From NCBI GenBank assembly GCA_045541975.1, contig JAZQKB010000038.1, forward strand, positions 1 to 23,792: 23,792 nt of DNA, in the 5' to 3' direction. This document shows, piece by piece, positions 13,986-22,890 of the stretch; the first letter of the stretch is position 1, and each line of letters opens with the position of its first letter. The DNA is from SIG452 sp045541975. GTDB lineage: Bacteria > Bacillota > Clostridia > UMGS1840. Made by a program: the position numbers and the translations under genes. Under the pieces are notes generated by a model. That model saw only the letters and a program-made list of their open reading frames with translations, did no database searches and had not been told where the DNA came from.

Positions 13986-16655
13986 TTATTGAATATGATA
14001 TTGTTCTGCAATTTGGTTCGCTTTATCATACTGTTCACTTTTTATCAGCACATCGTAATATTTTTCTGCTGTATATAAAATCGCAGGATGCGCGTCTTCG
14101 TAGTAAGCTTCGCATGCGGATAACAATGCACATAGCAAATCCTCCGCCTCGGCATATTCTTTTTGTTGAACCAACAAATAAGCCAAATTATTGGTAGCTC
14201 TGAACACAATGGGGTGTTCTGCTCCAAAAACACTCTGCCAACCGGACAATGCTTCATGATGCAATTGCAAAGCAAGCTCTTTCCGTCCGTTTTTTCCGCA
14301 AAAGATTGCAAAAGATTCAATTGCTTCCAGCGTTTGAGGATGATAATCGCCAAAGGTTTGCCGACGCTTTGTAAGTGCCTTTTGAAACCATTCACAAGCT
14401 TCGTCTATTCGCCCAAGATCCTCTAAAGTGAGTGCTACATTTTCCATGGTCCGCAAAGTGTCTTCACTGCATTCGCCAAGCACTTCTTTTCGCTGCTCAA
14501 ACACCTCACAGTATAATGCCAAAGCTTCTTCCGGTTTTTCTAAATCAGCCATACAGGCTGCAAGATTGCTTTTTGTGATCAAAGTTTGAGAATGCTTTTC
14601 ACCAAGTACCTCAATCTGTTTTTCAAAGACTTTCTGATGCAGAGACAATGCTTCCTCATGGTCGCCCATATCCTCAAAAACCGTTGCCAGATTTTCCTTT
14701 GCTTGCATCACAAAAGGAAACTGTTCTCCGTAGTATTTTGTTCCTGTCTCCACAACTTCACGAAGCAGTTCGGCTGCTTTTTGCAGATTCTCCGGTGTCT
14801 TTCGTTTTGCGATGGTAGTTGCCAGATTTTGCTTGGCTACCAACGTTTTAGGATGTTCTTCCCCTGTCCTTTCGGTTTGCAAGCGCAAGCATTTTAATTG
14901 CAACGAAAGAGCGTCATCATACTGATCCATTGCATGTAACGTGTTGGCTAAATTTCCGAGGGCAGTCAGGGTTTCATCGTGATTCTCCCCTAAAATATCA
15001 GTAGCAAGTGACAAGGTCTCCTTCTGCTGATGATATGCTTCTTCCCACAACTTCTGTCTCCAGAGAAGATACCCTTTCACATTGGAAATCACAATAAACA
15101 GCAAATCATTCGTTTGCTCGGAGGCATACTGATACAAAGGATTCCAGATTGTATCAAGCTGGCTGTATAATCCTGCATCCACCATCCATTGAAACCGAAC
15201 GTTGACTTTCTCTATAAAAAATTGATAGAATTGTTCACGGGTATATCCCAAAAGCCATCCGGATCGTACCAACTGCAACAGTCTCAATGCATATGTTTCA
15301 TCCGGATTTTTGGATAACGGAAGTTGTTTGAAAAAGTATTCCTGCATCACTTCTCCCGTCTTTTTTTGAAGTGCCAACGGGCATTTTGTTGCCAATACCT
15401 CCCGAACGGTGGGATGAATCACAAAGAAACCATTCTCCACTTCGCTAATGAATGAGAGTCCTTTGATCCGTTCATACAACGTATGCGGAAACCCCAGTAA
15501 CACGTTTGGTGCAATTTCTGATGCCGTCTGATCATCCCAACATTCCAAACAAGTCAGAAAATAGACAAAATCCTGCATTCTGTCATCCATATAACACACC
15601 AAACGGTCAACCAGTTCTTCCGGTGTGTTACCAAACATTTCAATACGAGGAGTTTCCCCTCTCTTGATAATCGCATCATATCGGTCCATACAAAGGTCCA
15701 GATAACAGGGAGTGCCGCCGGTTAACCGATACAGTTGTTTGCGTAAGGTTTCATCTTTTACCCCGGCATTTTGTAAAAAGCTATCGCTGTCCACATCGGA
15801 AAGGTTCCCCAAAAGATGCTGTTCTAATGCTTCGCTCCAATCTGCATCAAAGGTTTCCCATTTCAACTTATCTCTGCCACCGATTACCCAAATCACATTG
15901 GGCAGCCATTGAATCAAGCCGTTTTCCCCACGTAGCCAAAGATCATTGGTCAACGGATTCCCAACAGAAGAAAGTTCGTTCACCATGGCTTCGTAAGTAT
16001 CTAAGAAAAACACAAACGGTTCTGTGTGATTCTTAAGATTGTTTTTCATATCCATTGCAAAATAATAGGGTAACATGCCGTATAACTCAGCCACTCCCAT
16101 ATGATCCATTTGCCGGATATTTTTTGCATGGTGTTTTAAATAGGTTCGCACCTCAGACTGAATATCGTCTGCAATTTCAATAATTTTAGTAGCAACAGAG
16201 CCGGTAAGTATGTCCAGCGTTTTTAGAGTCAGTCTTAAAAACGGACTTTTCTGGCAGAATTGCTGCACTTCTTTTTCGGTAAAATCTATATAAGTATGCT
16301 TGGCATAAGTAAGATTGGCAATATCAAACTGCGGAAACGAAAAGCCATATTGGCGGGTCATAAATTCCGCCATACGAGATAGTACTTGCCGACTGTCCTT
16401 AGTAACAGAAAAATCAACTTGCACATATCTGGGTTTGTTGATATTTTCGCATAACTCATCAATCAGTTTGGAAAGCAACGTGCTCTTTCCGATACCGCCC
16501 ACACCGTAATAATGCAACACACAAATGTCTGCATCTCCGGTTTGCATCTGTTCTTTCATCTTGCGATAACTATCCCAGAATGCTGCTCTTGGACTTTCAC
16601 GGTCGGTGAAAATACGTACTGCTTTTCCTGAATATGTTTCACTTTTCGGTTTCAT
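13986..16655 (-). CDS. STAND-type ATPase with C-terminal TPR repeats
   Basis: An 889-aa protein. The NTPase has Walker A GVGGIGKST (51-59), Walker B FVFFLDTYE (214-222), an arginine/aspartate sensor (GGRD, 259-262) and the GxP-type motif LTGGTP (311-316), as in NB-ARC/STAND signalling ATPases. A helical, winged-helix-like region follows (about 340-540). Residues about 545-885 are eight TPR units of about 42 residues, each beginning GE-x-HP-x-TL and centred on NLA, like kinesin light chain. There is no extra effector domain before the ATPase, unlike many antiviral STAND proteins. The start follows AAAGGGG; an upstream ATG at 16688 has no site. Its ligand and output are unknown. It sits inside an array of metabolic genes, 44 bp behind the YitT gene. 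Confidence 0.86.
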   Translation of the reverse strand: MKPKSETYSGKAVRIFTDRESPRAAFWDSYRKMKEQMQTGDADICVLHYYGVGGIGKSTLLSKLIDELCENINKPRYVQVDFSVTKDSRQVLSRMAEFMTRQYGFSFPQFDIANLTYAKHTYIDFTEKEVQQFCQKSPFLRLTLKTLDILTGSVATKIIEIADDIQSEVRTYLKHHAKNIRQMDHMGVAELYGMLPYYFAMDMKNNLKNHTEPFVFFLDTYEAMVNELSSVGNPLTNDLWLRGENGLIQWLPNVIWVIGGRDKLKWETFDADWSEALEQHLLGNLSDVDSDSFLQNAGVKDETLRKQLYRLTGGTPCYLDLCMDRYDAIIKRGETPRIEMFGNTPEELVDRLVCYMDDRMQDFVYFLTCLECWDDQTASEIAPNVLLGFPHTLYERIKGLSFISEVENGFFVIHPTVREVLATKCPLALQKKTGEVMQEYFFKQLPLSKNPDETYALRLLQLVRSGWLLGYTREQFYQFFIEKVNVRFQWMVDAGLYSQLDTIWNPLYQYASEQTNDLLFIVISNVKGYLLWRQKLWEEAYHQQKETLSLATDILGENHDETLTALGNLANTLHAMDQYDDALSLQLKCLRLQTERTGEEHPKTLVAKQNLATTIAKRKTPENLQKAAELLREVVETGTKYYGEQFPFVMQAKENLATVFEDMGDHEEALSLHQKVFEKQIEVLGEKHSQTLITKSNLAACMADLEKPEEALALYCEVFEQRKEVLGECSEDTLRTMENVALTLEDLGRIDEACEWFQKALTKRRQTFGDYHPQTLEAIESFAIFCGKNGRKELALQLHHEALSGWQSVFGAEHPIVFRATNNLAYLLVQQKEYAEAEDLLCALLSACEAYYEDAHPAILYTAEKYYDVLIKSEQYDKANQIAEQYHIQ

Positions 16656-16699
16656 AGTTTTCCCCTTTAATGTTGATATACTCTGCAAACATCTAAAGT

Positions 16700-17572
16700 C
16701 TACATATTCGCTTTATAAACATCTGCCACTTCAGTAATGGTGATAAAGGCAGTTTGATCAATCTGATGCACCAATTCTCTCATTTTAGAAATCTGAAAAC
16801 GGTCCACGATAAAATAAATCACCGTTTTATCCTGGTTAGAATAGCCGCCTTTTGCAGCAATCCGGGTAGCACCGCTTTCAAAAGTGTTCACTAAGGTTTC
16901 GCATACTTCGTCAGGCTTCTGGGTAATAATCATTGCCGCTTTGGATCGATCAAAACCTTCCACAATAAAGTCGATAGTTTTTAATCCTGCATAATAAGTT
17001 ACAATAGAATACAACGGCAAAATCCAACTGTTTAGCAAAATACCGCAGATGACATATAAAATCACATTATAAATCATCACAAACGTACCAACGGTTAGCC
17101 CCATTTTTTTCGCAAAAGTAACAGCCATAACCTCAATGCCGTCAATCGCACCGCCAAAACGGATGGTAAGACCGCTTCCTACCCCGGAAATCACACCGCC
17201 AAACAAAGCACAAAGCAATAAATCGTTCCCTGCAAAGGGAGACGAAAAAGCAACATCCAGCGGAAGCACATCGGTAATGAGCCAAGCTCCCAAGGAATAC
17301 ATGATAACTGCGTAAATGGAATACACAGTAAATCCAAGTCCTTGCTTTTTATACCCAAAAGCAAACAGCGGAATATTTAAAATCAAAAGGAAAAAAGACA
17401 GGGACAGATAATCCGGCGTTAACTGGGAAAGCAAAATAGACGTTCCGGAAATCCCACTGTCATACAGTTTGACCGGTGCCAAAAATACAGTTACCCCAAA
17501 GGCATTGATAAATCCTGCCACGGTTAACAGTATAAAATTTTTCAGTTTAACTTCTTCCCGTAATCGCTTCAA
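16700..17572 (-). CDS. YitT family membrane protein (DUF161 + DUF2179)
   Basis: A 290-aa integral membrane protein. Five to six hydrophobic helices occupy about residues 10-200, with a conserved GGAIDGIEV segment. A soluble DUF2179 domain follows (about 215-285: AAMIITQKPDEV, GGYSNQDKTVIYFIV), a small PII-like ligand-binding fold. The family is widespread in Firmicutes, and its transported substrate is not established. The start is TTG at 17572, chosen because AGGAGGAGA lies 9 nt upstream; a GTG at 17611 would overlap the upstream gene and has no ribosome binding site. It lies 29 bp behind the phosphoglycerate mutase gene and appears co-transcribed. Confidence 0.86.
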   Translation of the reverse strand: MKRLREEVKLKNFILLTVAGFINAFGVTVFLAPVKLYDSGISGTSILLSQLTPDYLSLSFFLLILNIPLFAFGYKKQGLGFTVYSIYAVIMYSLGAWLITDVLPLDVAFSSPFAGNDLLLCALFGGVISGVGSGLTIRFGGAIDGIEVMAVTFAKKMGLTVGTFVMIYNVILYVICGILLNSWILPLYSIVTYYAGLKTIDFIVEGFDRSKAAMIITQKPDEVCETLVNTFESGATRIAAKGGYSNQDKTVIYFIVDRFQISKMRELVHQIDQTAFITITEVADVYKANM

Positions 17573-17601
17573 CCAGATTCTCCTCCTATCAGAAATTTTT
17601 C

Positions 17602-18810
17602 CTATTTCCACAAATCAAGATTTAAAAATTTGCCCATCAGCTCATAACCGTTTTCGATATATAACCCTGTATTTTGGGCGGTATCTTCGTTGTAAATATC
17701 ACCGTTTACTTCTTTTTTGCTATAATATGCAAAAAACGGAACAGGATCTCTTGCGTGAGTACCCGTTGCAATGGGTGTGGGATGGTCAGGCGCTACCAAA
17801 ATGGCAAAGTCTTCCCCACTTTCTTCTAGGTAACGGCAAACAGGACCAATCACTTTTTCATCAATCAATTCAATTGCCAGTTTCTTATTGTCTGCTTCAA
17901 AACGGTGACCGCACTCGTCGGGTGCTTCCATATGCACATACACAAAATCATCACCGCTACGGAGCGCATCAATACAAGCCTGCGCTTTCCCTTCAAAATT
18001 CGTATCAATATTGCCGGTAACACCGTCCACATCAATAGAACGCATCCCGGTTAAAATGCCAATGCCTTTAATTAAGTCAACAGCACTGATCACAGAACCC
18101 TTCACGCCGAATTTTTCTTGAAAGCTATCCATTCTCGGCCGTTTCCCTTCGCCCCATACCCAAATGGAGGAAGCAGGCTTTTTGCCTTCCTGGATTCTTT
18201 TCATATTATAGGGATGATTTTTTAAAAACTCATAGCTTTTTTTCATCAGCGCAAAGATTTCGGCATCTTTGGGCAGATATTCCTTTACAGGACGTTTGGA
18301 AATATCGTGAGGCGGAGTCAGTTTTCCGTCTACCACTTTATCGGTCATCACCAAAAGGTGACGGTAGGAAATTCCTGCGTAAATTTTAGTCAGTTCATCA
18401 TTTAAAACAGGCATCAGATCTTCGATGATTTTTCTCGCATCTGCAGTTTTGATTTCGCCTGCACTATAGTCTTCCATCACCAAATCTTCGTATTCACCTT
18501 CTCCCGAAAGCGTTACCAGATTGGCACGAAAAGATGTTTCGTTATCACGAAGGGTAACACCGATACTTGCCGCTTCCAGCGGAGAACGACCGGTGTAATA
18601 CAAATCGGAATCGTATCCCATCACGGAAAGATTACACACATCGCTTCCGGGGGATAAGTGATTCGGCACAGTTTTCAGGGTTCCTAAAACAGCCTTTTTA
18701 GCATATTGGTCCATGTTGGGGGTATGTGCTGCCTCGAGAGGTGTTTTGTTGTCAAATTCACGAATCTTAAGGTCTGCCATCCCGTCACACAAAAAAACAA
18801 CATATTTCAT
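17602..18810 (-). CDS. apgM: Cofactor-independent phosphoglycerate mutase (ApgM type)
   Basis: A 402-aa alkaline-phosphatase superfamily enzyme of the archaeal-type, 2,3-bisphosphoglycerate-independent mutase family, which interconverts 3- and 2-phosphoglycerate. Metal-binding D9 is in FLCDGMAD, the catalytic serine S56 is in SPGSDVCNLSVMG, and the C-terminal metal ligands are in APDHPTP and THARDPVPF. A related subfamily has been proposed to be an alternative homoserine kinase, so that role cannot be excluded; no threonine genes are nearby. The start at 18810 follows a strong GGAGGT site; the ORF extends further only from a TTG without one. It is the first gene of the minus-strand array and follows a consensus promoter. 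Confidence 0.88.
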   Translation of the reverse strand: MKYVVFLCDGMADLKIREFDNKTPLEAAHTPNMDQYAKKAVLGTLKTVPNHLSPGSDVCNLSVMGYDSDLYYTGRSPLEAASIGVTLRDNETSFRANLVTLSGEGEYEDLVMEDYSAGEIKTADARKIIEDLMPVLNDELTKIYAGISYRHLLVMTDKVVDGKLTPPHDISKRPVKEYLPKDAEIFALMKKSYEFLKNHPYNMKRIQEGKKPASSIWVWGEGKRPRMDSFQEKFGVKGSVISAVDLIKGIGILTGMRSIDVDGVTGNIDTNFEGKAQACIDALRSGDDFVYVHMEAPDECGHRFEADNKKLAIELIDEKVIGPVCRYLEESGEDFAILVAPDHPTPIATGTHARDPVPFFAYYSKKEVNGDIYNEDTAQNTGLYIENGYELMGKFLNLDLWK

Positions 18811-18873
18811 ATTATTACCTCCAAACAGTTGCATCAAATTCAAGGTCTGGTAATGCTAAAATTCTTCCTTTCT

Positions 18874-18902
18874 ATTATAACATATGCACTTTTGTTTTTC
18901 AA
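18874..18902 (-). promoter_or_regulatory. Promoter of the apgM-yitT-STAND-SDR-yhcH array
   Basis: On the minus strand TTGAAA (18897-18902) and a perfect TATAAT (18874-18879) are 17 bp apart, with TG giving an extended -10. It is the only clear promoter I found for the five-gene array. Confidence 0.8.
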
Positions 18903-18932
18903 GTTTTTTTAGAAAATATTCCGGATGCACTC

Positions 18933-18961
18933 TTGCGTTTTTGTAATTTATGATTTATAAT
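18933..18961 (+). promoter_or_regulatory. Promoter of the PIG-V-like gene
   Basis: TTGCGT (18933-18938) and a perfect TATAAT (18956-18961) are 17 bp apart, divergent from the apgM promoter. Confidence 0.75.
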
Positions 18962-19002
18962 AAAACAAGATAAAAAACAAAGGTTTCAAAAGGAGAATTG
19001 CT

Positions 19003-20205
19003 ATGGCAGATTTTCTGAATATGTTTGGCTCTGCTCTGCTGATTATAGCAGGAATTTTTGCGCTGATTGCACTGTTTAAAACCAGGCAAAATCCGTTAAC
19101 CCCCAAAAAAATCAAGTTTGAAAACTGGATCTTCATTACTCTGATTGCACTGTTTTCCCGTTGGTTCTTTTATCTGATGGGATACTGGATCAATGGACAA
19201 AATGTTCCCTTTGCCGAATTGGTCGGCCGGGTGTTTGCCGTTTCTGGCGATTCTCCCCATTATTTGTATCTGGCAGAGCACGGATACACCGCGGTGGGAG
19301 ATCAGGCAAAGCTCATTGTGTTCTATCCACTATATCCCCTTTTGATCAGAATTTTCAATGTTGTTTGCCAAAATTACTTTGTCAGCGGAGTTATCGTTTC
19401 CAATCTTTCGTTTATGGCAGCTGCCTGCATGTTTTACGAACTTCTTCGTTTAGACTACAGCGATAAACAAGCAGCTAACGGACTTTGTCTGCTGATGGTG
19501 GCTCCCTTCTCTATGTTTTACGGTGCCATTTTTACCGAAAGTGTGTTTCTCTTAACCACGGTACTTTGCCTTTATTTTCTGCGAATCAAAAAACCCGGGT
19601 GGATGGCACTTTGCGGATTTTTAGCCTGTCTTTCCAGAACACAAGGCGTTATCTTATTTGTGTGTGCGATGGTCAGTGTCATCTATGACCTTATCCACGA
19701 AAAGAAATTCAACATCAAAGAGTTTCTCTGGTCACTGGTAATTCCCCTGGGATTTTTCGTGTATCTTCTGATGAATCAAATCCTTTTCGGCAACTGGTTT
19801 CAGTATTTGGAATTTCAGGCAGCAGCTCCTTGGTACAACAAGGCACAGTGGTTTGGAAAAACCTTGTCATACAGCTACAATATGGCGCATGGTTACCCGT
19901 TTTTAGCAAATATCATCTATTGGCCACAGCTTGTTCTGTTCTTTGTAGGAACGCTTGCCCTTTTCTACGGTATCCTAAAAAAAGTACGAATAGAATACAT
20001 AGTGTATCTTGGTGCCTACATTTTCACCTGCTACACGCACGGCTGGCTCATTAGCGGCTCCCGTTATATGTGTGCCTGTGTACCGTTATATATCATTTTT
20101 GCATCAGTGAAAAACAAATATGTGCGTTACACACTCATTGCAATCTGCACAATTGCTTGTTTCATCTACACCGGAATGTGGCTTCGTGGCGAATCCATTA
20201 TGTAA
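19003..20205 (+). CDS. PIG-V-like membrane mannosyltransferase
   Basis: A 400-aa integral membrane protein with about nine to ten hydrophobic helices. It resembles the bacterial relatives of PIG-V, the polyprenol-phosphate-sugar-dependent mannosyltransferase of GPI synthesis. Family marks are an acidic first loop with GDSPHYLYLAEHGY (about 82-95), then FYPLYPLL (about 107-114), and SRTQG (about 210-214). It would add a hexose from a lipid-linked donor on the outer face of the membrane; the acceptor is unknown. A strong ribosome binding site (AAAAGGAG) and its own promoter and terminator make it a single-gene unit. The family assignment is fairly good, the sugar is inferred. Confidence 0.78.
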   Translation: MADFLNMFGSALLIIAGIFALIALFKTRQNPLTPKKIKFENWIFITLIALFSRWFFYLMGYWINGQNVPFAELVGRVFAVSGDSPHYLYLAEHGYTAVGDQAKLIVFYPLYPLLIRIFNVVCQNYFVSGVIVSNLSFMAAACMFYELLRLDYSDKQAANGLCLLMVAPFSMFYGAIFTESVFLLTTVLCLYFLRIKKPGWMALCGFLACLSRTQGVILFVCAMVSVIYDLIHEKKFNIKEFLWSLVIPLGFFVYLLMNQILFGNWFQYLEFQAAAPWYNKAQWFGKTLSYSYNMAHGYPFLANIIYWPQLVLFFVGTLALFYGILKKVRIEYIVYLGAYIFTCYTHGWLISGSRYMCACVPLYIIFASVKNKYVRYTLIAICTIACFIYTGMWLRGESIM

Positions 20206-20217
20206 GAAATAAAACAC

Positions 20218-20250
20218 AAAAAAGCATCTGCAATCAGCAGATGCTTTTTT
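20218..20250. terminator. Bidirectional intrinsic terminator
   Basis: GCATCTGC (20224-20231) pairs with GCAGATGC (20237-20244) around a 5-nt loop, with six A before and six T after. It serves the PIG-V-like gene and the convergent DUF1294 gene. Confidence 0.92.
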
Positions 20251-20257
20251 ATTTTTT

Positions 20258-20524
20258 TTAAACCGGTAATATCCATAACAAAACGCTATGAATTATCACA
20301 AACAACGGAATCAGAAGACGAAATTTCATTTTAGAAGTTTTATGATTCCAGATTACCATCCCAAACATTGCTCCCGCACTTCCAAGCAGAAATGCCACAA
20401 ACAGTAGAAGACTTTCCTGGATACGGTTCCAATGCTTTTTGGAAGCAAACTTGTCCCAGCCAAACAGGAAAAATGTAATCAGATTCCATACAAAAATGGC
20501 AAGGTAAACAAATTCACTCCACAT
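20258..20524 (-). CDS. DUF1294 small membrane protein
   Basis: An 88-aa protein of the DUF1294 family: three hydrophobic segments, the conserved FGWDKFASKKHWNRIQE stretch after the first, a glycine-rich GSAGAMFGM turn, and NHKTSKMKF before the last helix. The function of the family is unknown. It lies 20 bp behind the YerB-like lipoprotein gene with a good AAGGAG site and would be co-transcribed with it. Confidence 0.85.
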   Translation of the reverse strand: MWSEFVYLAIFVWNLITFFLFGWDKFASKKHWNRIQESLLLFVAFLLGSAGAMFGMVIWNHKTSKMKFRLLIPLFVIIHSVLLWILPV

Positions 20525-20544
20525 AATGTACTCCTTTTTTAGAA

Positions 20545-21573
20545 CTATTCAAACAAAACGCCGGTTTCCGGATCAATCAAATTAATAATGGTTTTGCCGG
20601 GATTTATCTGAAGAAGCGTGCCGTCTGCCTTTTTATAAACAGTGTCTTCACGACGAGAAGGCTTCTGCCAGGTGATTTCTTCATACACACCGTTGGTGAT
20701 GTAATAACCTTTTCCGCTACCGGTATTTAAAAGATTTCTGCGGTCGGTACCGTCACCTAACGCAGTCACGGGAACCAGTTGCACAATCACGTTCTGGAAG
20801 GTGACAGTTTTTCCGTTCTGCAAAACATGAGGAGCAGAGAAAATCTGCTTTTCATAGAGGCCGGTTTCGGGATGATAGATATAAGAAGTTTTGTATCTGC
20901 CGGAATAGTTAAGATACACGGTATTAGCTTCTAAATCAGAATCTGGGGTAAAGAGTTCCGTTGCATACGATAAGCCGTTGGTTCGTTCAGTGGTATCGTA
21001 AAACCCTTTCTGCTCTGCTTTCGCCTTAATTTTGGCAATGGAAGTGTAAGCACTGTGCCAGTCACCTTTGAATTTTTCTTCTCTCCAGAAAATGTCACCG
21101 TCACCGCCTAAAACACCGTTGATTTTTTGGATTCCGTATGCAGAAATATCTTCAATGGCTTTGGGACTCCAGCCAAAATGGGTATAAATAGCATCATTTT
21201 CCATAACATAATCCAAAAAATAGTGACGGGAAGAACGAACCGGTCCGATTTTCGCCGTATCAACTCCACGGTACAACGCCATAAAGCGGGTAGAACCGCC
21301 TTCCACATTCATTTCATAAACTAAGTAGGCTTCATCCAGACCTGCGTGAGGACGTGCGTTTTTATCATCGTTGTCAATCATCACGGCGATGGGACGCTCA
21401 TCGGTATTGATATAAGTATCTAAAAAGATTTCCTCGGGAGACGGAGTAGGCTCAGGTGTGGCGCTGGGAGTAGGCGCAGGAGTTTCCTCTTTGGAACCGT
21501 TACCCGGTGCGGAACAACCTGCTAAAATGGCTACTGCCAACAGCATCGCAATCATGGAAATCACTCGTTTCAT
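20545..21573 (-). CDS. YerB-like lipoprotein (DUF3048)
   Basis: A 342-aa secreted lipoprotein. The signal peptide ends in the lipobox LAGC with C20 as the lipidated cysteine, followed by a Pro/Thr/Glu-rich linker (about 29-48). The body matches DUF3048, with RPIAVMIDNDDKNARPHAGL, then GPVRSSRHYFLDY and THFGWSP, and the C-terminal part of the YerB fold. YerB proteins are anchored on the outer face of the membrane; their exact role is not established, though the fold hints at cell-wall binding. It is the first gene of a two-gene unit with DUF1294. Its -35 lies inside the terminator of the upstream oxidoreductase gene. Confidence 0.9.
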   Translation of the reverse strand: MKRVISMIAMLLAVAILAGCSAPGNGSKEETPAPTPSATPEPTPSPEEIFLDTYINTDERPIAVMIDNDDKNARPHAGLDEAYLVYEMNVEGGSTRFMALYRGVDTAKIGPVRSSRHYFLDYVMENDAIYTHFGWSPKAIEDISAYGIQKINGVLGGDGDIFWREEKFKGDWHSAYTSIAKIKAKAEQKGFYDTTERTNGLSYATELFTPDSDLEANTVYLNYSGRYKTSYIYHPETGLYEKQIFSAPHVLQNGKTVTFQNVIVQLVPVTALGDGTDRRNLLNTGSGKGYYITNGVYEEITWQKPSRREDTVYKKADGTLLQINPGKTIINLIDPETGVLFE

Positions 21574-21641
21574 CTCTCATCAACCTTTCTGTTTGCATAT
21601 TGGGAATGTTTGTTGCAATGTTTCACAACTCCCACAATTTC

Positions 21642-21670
21642 ATTGTAGCACACAAAACAAAAAATGACAA
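21642..21670 (-). promoter_or_regulatory. Promoter of the yerB-DUF1294 unit
   Basis: On the minus strand TTGTCA (21665-21670) and TACAAT (21642-21647) are 17 bp apart. The -35 lies within the 3' arm of the terminator at 21662-21693. Confidence 0.7.
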
Positions 21671-21693
21671 TACTTGTTACAGTATTGTCATTT
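21662..21693 (-). terminator. Terminator of the Gfo/Idh/MocA oxidoreductase gene
   Basis: AAATGACAATAC and GTATTGTCATTT form a 12-bp stem (21682-21693 with 21662-21673) around an 8-nt loop. A T-rich run follows on the minus strand. A T-run also exists on the plus side, but no plus-strand gene ends here. Confidence 0.85.
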
Positions 21694-21727
21694 TTTTGTT
21701 ATTTTTACTGTTGGGGTTTACTCTCTG

Positions 21728-22870
21728 TTATACCGTGATGAACTGATGTTTTTCTGCGGATTCTTTTGCCTTCAGACACAGATATGCGCTCTGCAGACCG
21801 TCTGTTAAGCTGGAATGAGAGGTATCTCCGTTTAAAATGGCAGTAAAATCACGAATCAAGGCATAGTCACCGCCACCGTGACCGCCTCCATTGGGACGGA
21901 CCAAGATATGTTCCACCTTACTTTCGTTGTGCCAGTAAAGTTTCACTTCACTGGTCACCCAGTCAAATTCCACGGTTGCTTTTTGTCCAATCATCCGCAT
22001 TCCCCGTTTGCCGGCTTCTTTTCTTGCTACAAAATTTTGGGTATAAACGGCGTGCATTCCGTCAGCATAGCGCATCAGAATGGTGGCACTGTCCTGATTG
22101 CCAACATCCATACCGTAGGAACAGTATTCCCCATTGGGGTCGTCCTTTGCCTGCTCGCGAATCACCTTGGTACTTTCGTAACAGGTTTCATAGTCAGGAC
22201 AATCTTCGCATTTTAAATCGGCAGGCTTGTCTCCCTTGTATACCATTTTGGATTCCATGGCACACAATTCTACCGGCTGTTTTCCCAATACATAATTGAT
22301 ATAATCCAAATCGTGAGTAGCTTTCTGCAAAAACAGACCGCCGGTGATGCTTTCGTCGCGGTACCAGTATTTGTAATAAACTCTGCCATAGGGCACGTTA
22401 TTATATGCCTGAATCTGTGACAGTGTTCCCAATACCCCGCTATCGTAAATTTCTTTTACTTTTTGCAGAACTTCCGTCAAGCGAAGGGGAAAGGAAGTCA
22501 TTCCCACACCGTGATAGGTTTCCACAGCTTCTTTTAACTCATAATAATCTTCCAAGGTGGTTACCACAGGCTTTTCCAAAAACAGTGGCAGTTTCCGTTT
22601 TAAAACCTCCACAGCATACTTTTTATGTAAGTTACAACGGGTTCCGACAAACACGCCGTCTAATTCTTCATTCTCCAGCATATCTTCCCCGTTTTCGTAG
22701 TAGCAAACCTTGGTAGCATCCACGGTTTTAATGCTCTCCAGGCGTTCTTTGGCTTTCTTGAAATCCGGGTCTGCCACCGCCACCACCTGAAGCTCAGGAA
22801 AATGACAAAATTCATATGAAATCAGGGAGTGCATACGGCCTCCCATCCCGATAATACCAATTTTTTTCAT
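21728..22870 (-). CDS. Gfo/Idh/MocA family oxidoreductase
   Basis: A 380-aa NAD(P)-dependent sugar-type dehydrogenase. The Rossmann motif is GIIGMGGRMH (5-14), the family EKP motif is at 99-101 (LFLEKPVV) and the catalytic histidine is probably H186 in ATHDLDYI. An unusual feature is a cysteine cluster, C221-x2-C224-x5-C230 plus C249, inside the second domain, which may bind zinc. The start at 22870 has GAGGTGA upstream; a longer ORF reaching 23011 would translate through the palindromic element at 22891-23006 and has no ribosome binding site. The substrate is unknown. The terminator at 21662-21693 ends it. Confidence 0.88.
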   Translation of the reverse strand: MKKIGIIGMGGRMHSLISYEFCHFPELQVVAVADPDFKKAKERLESIKTVDATKVCYYENGEDMLENEELDGVFVGTRCNLHKKYAVEVLKRKLPLFLEKPVVTTLEDYYELKEAVETYHGVGMTSFPLRLTEVLQKVKEIYDSGVLGTLSQIQAYNNVPYGRVYYKYWYRDESITGGLFLQKATHDLDYINYVLGKQPVELCAMESKMVYKGDKPADLKCEDCPDYETCYESTKVIREQAKDDPNGEYCSYGMDVGNQDSATILMRYADGMHAVYTQNFVARKEAGKRGMRMIGQKATVEFDWVTSEVKLYWHNESKVEHILVRPNGGGHGGGDYALIRDFTAILNGDTSHSSLTDGLQSAYLCLKAKESAEKHQFITV

Positions 22871-22890
22871 ACCATTCACCTCAATATTAC

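Noticed and set aside
13986..16655. STAND gene as an antiphage (Avs-like) system
   Set aside because: No effector domain at the N-terminus, no defence neighbours and no mobile genes are visible. The context is metabolic, so a defence claim is not supported.
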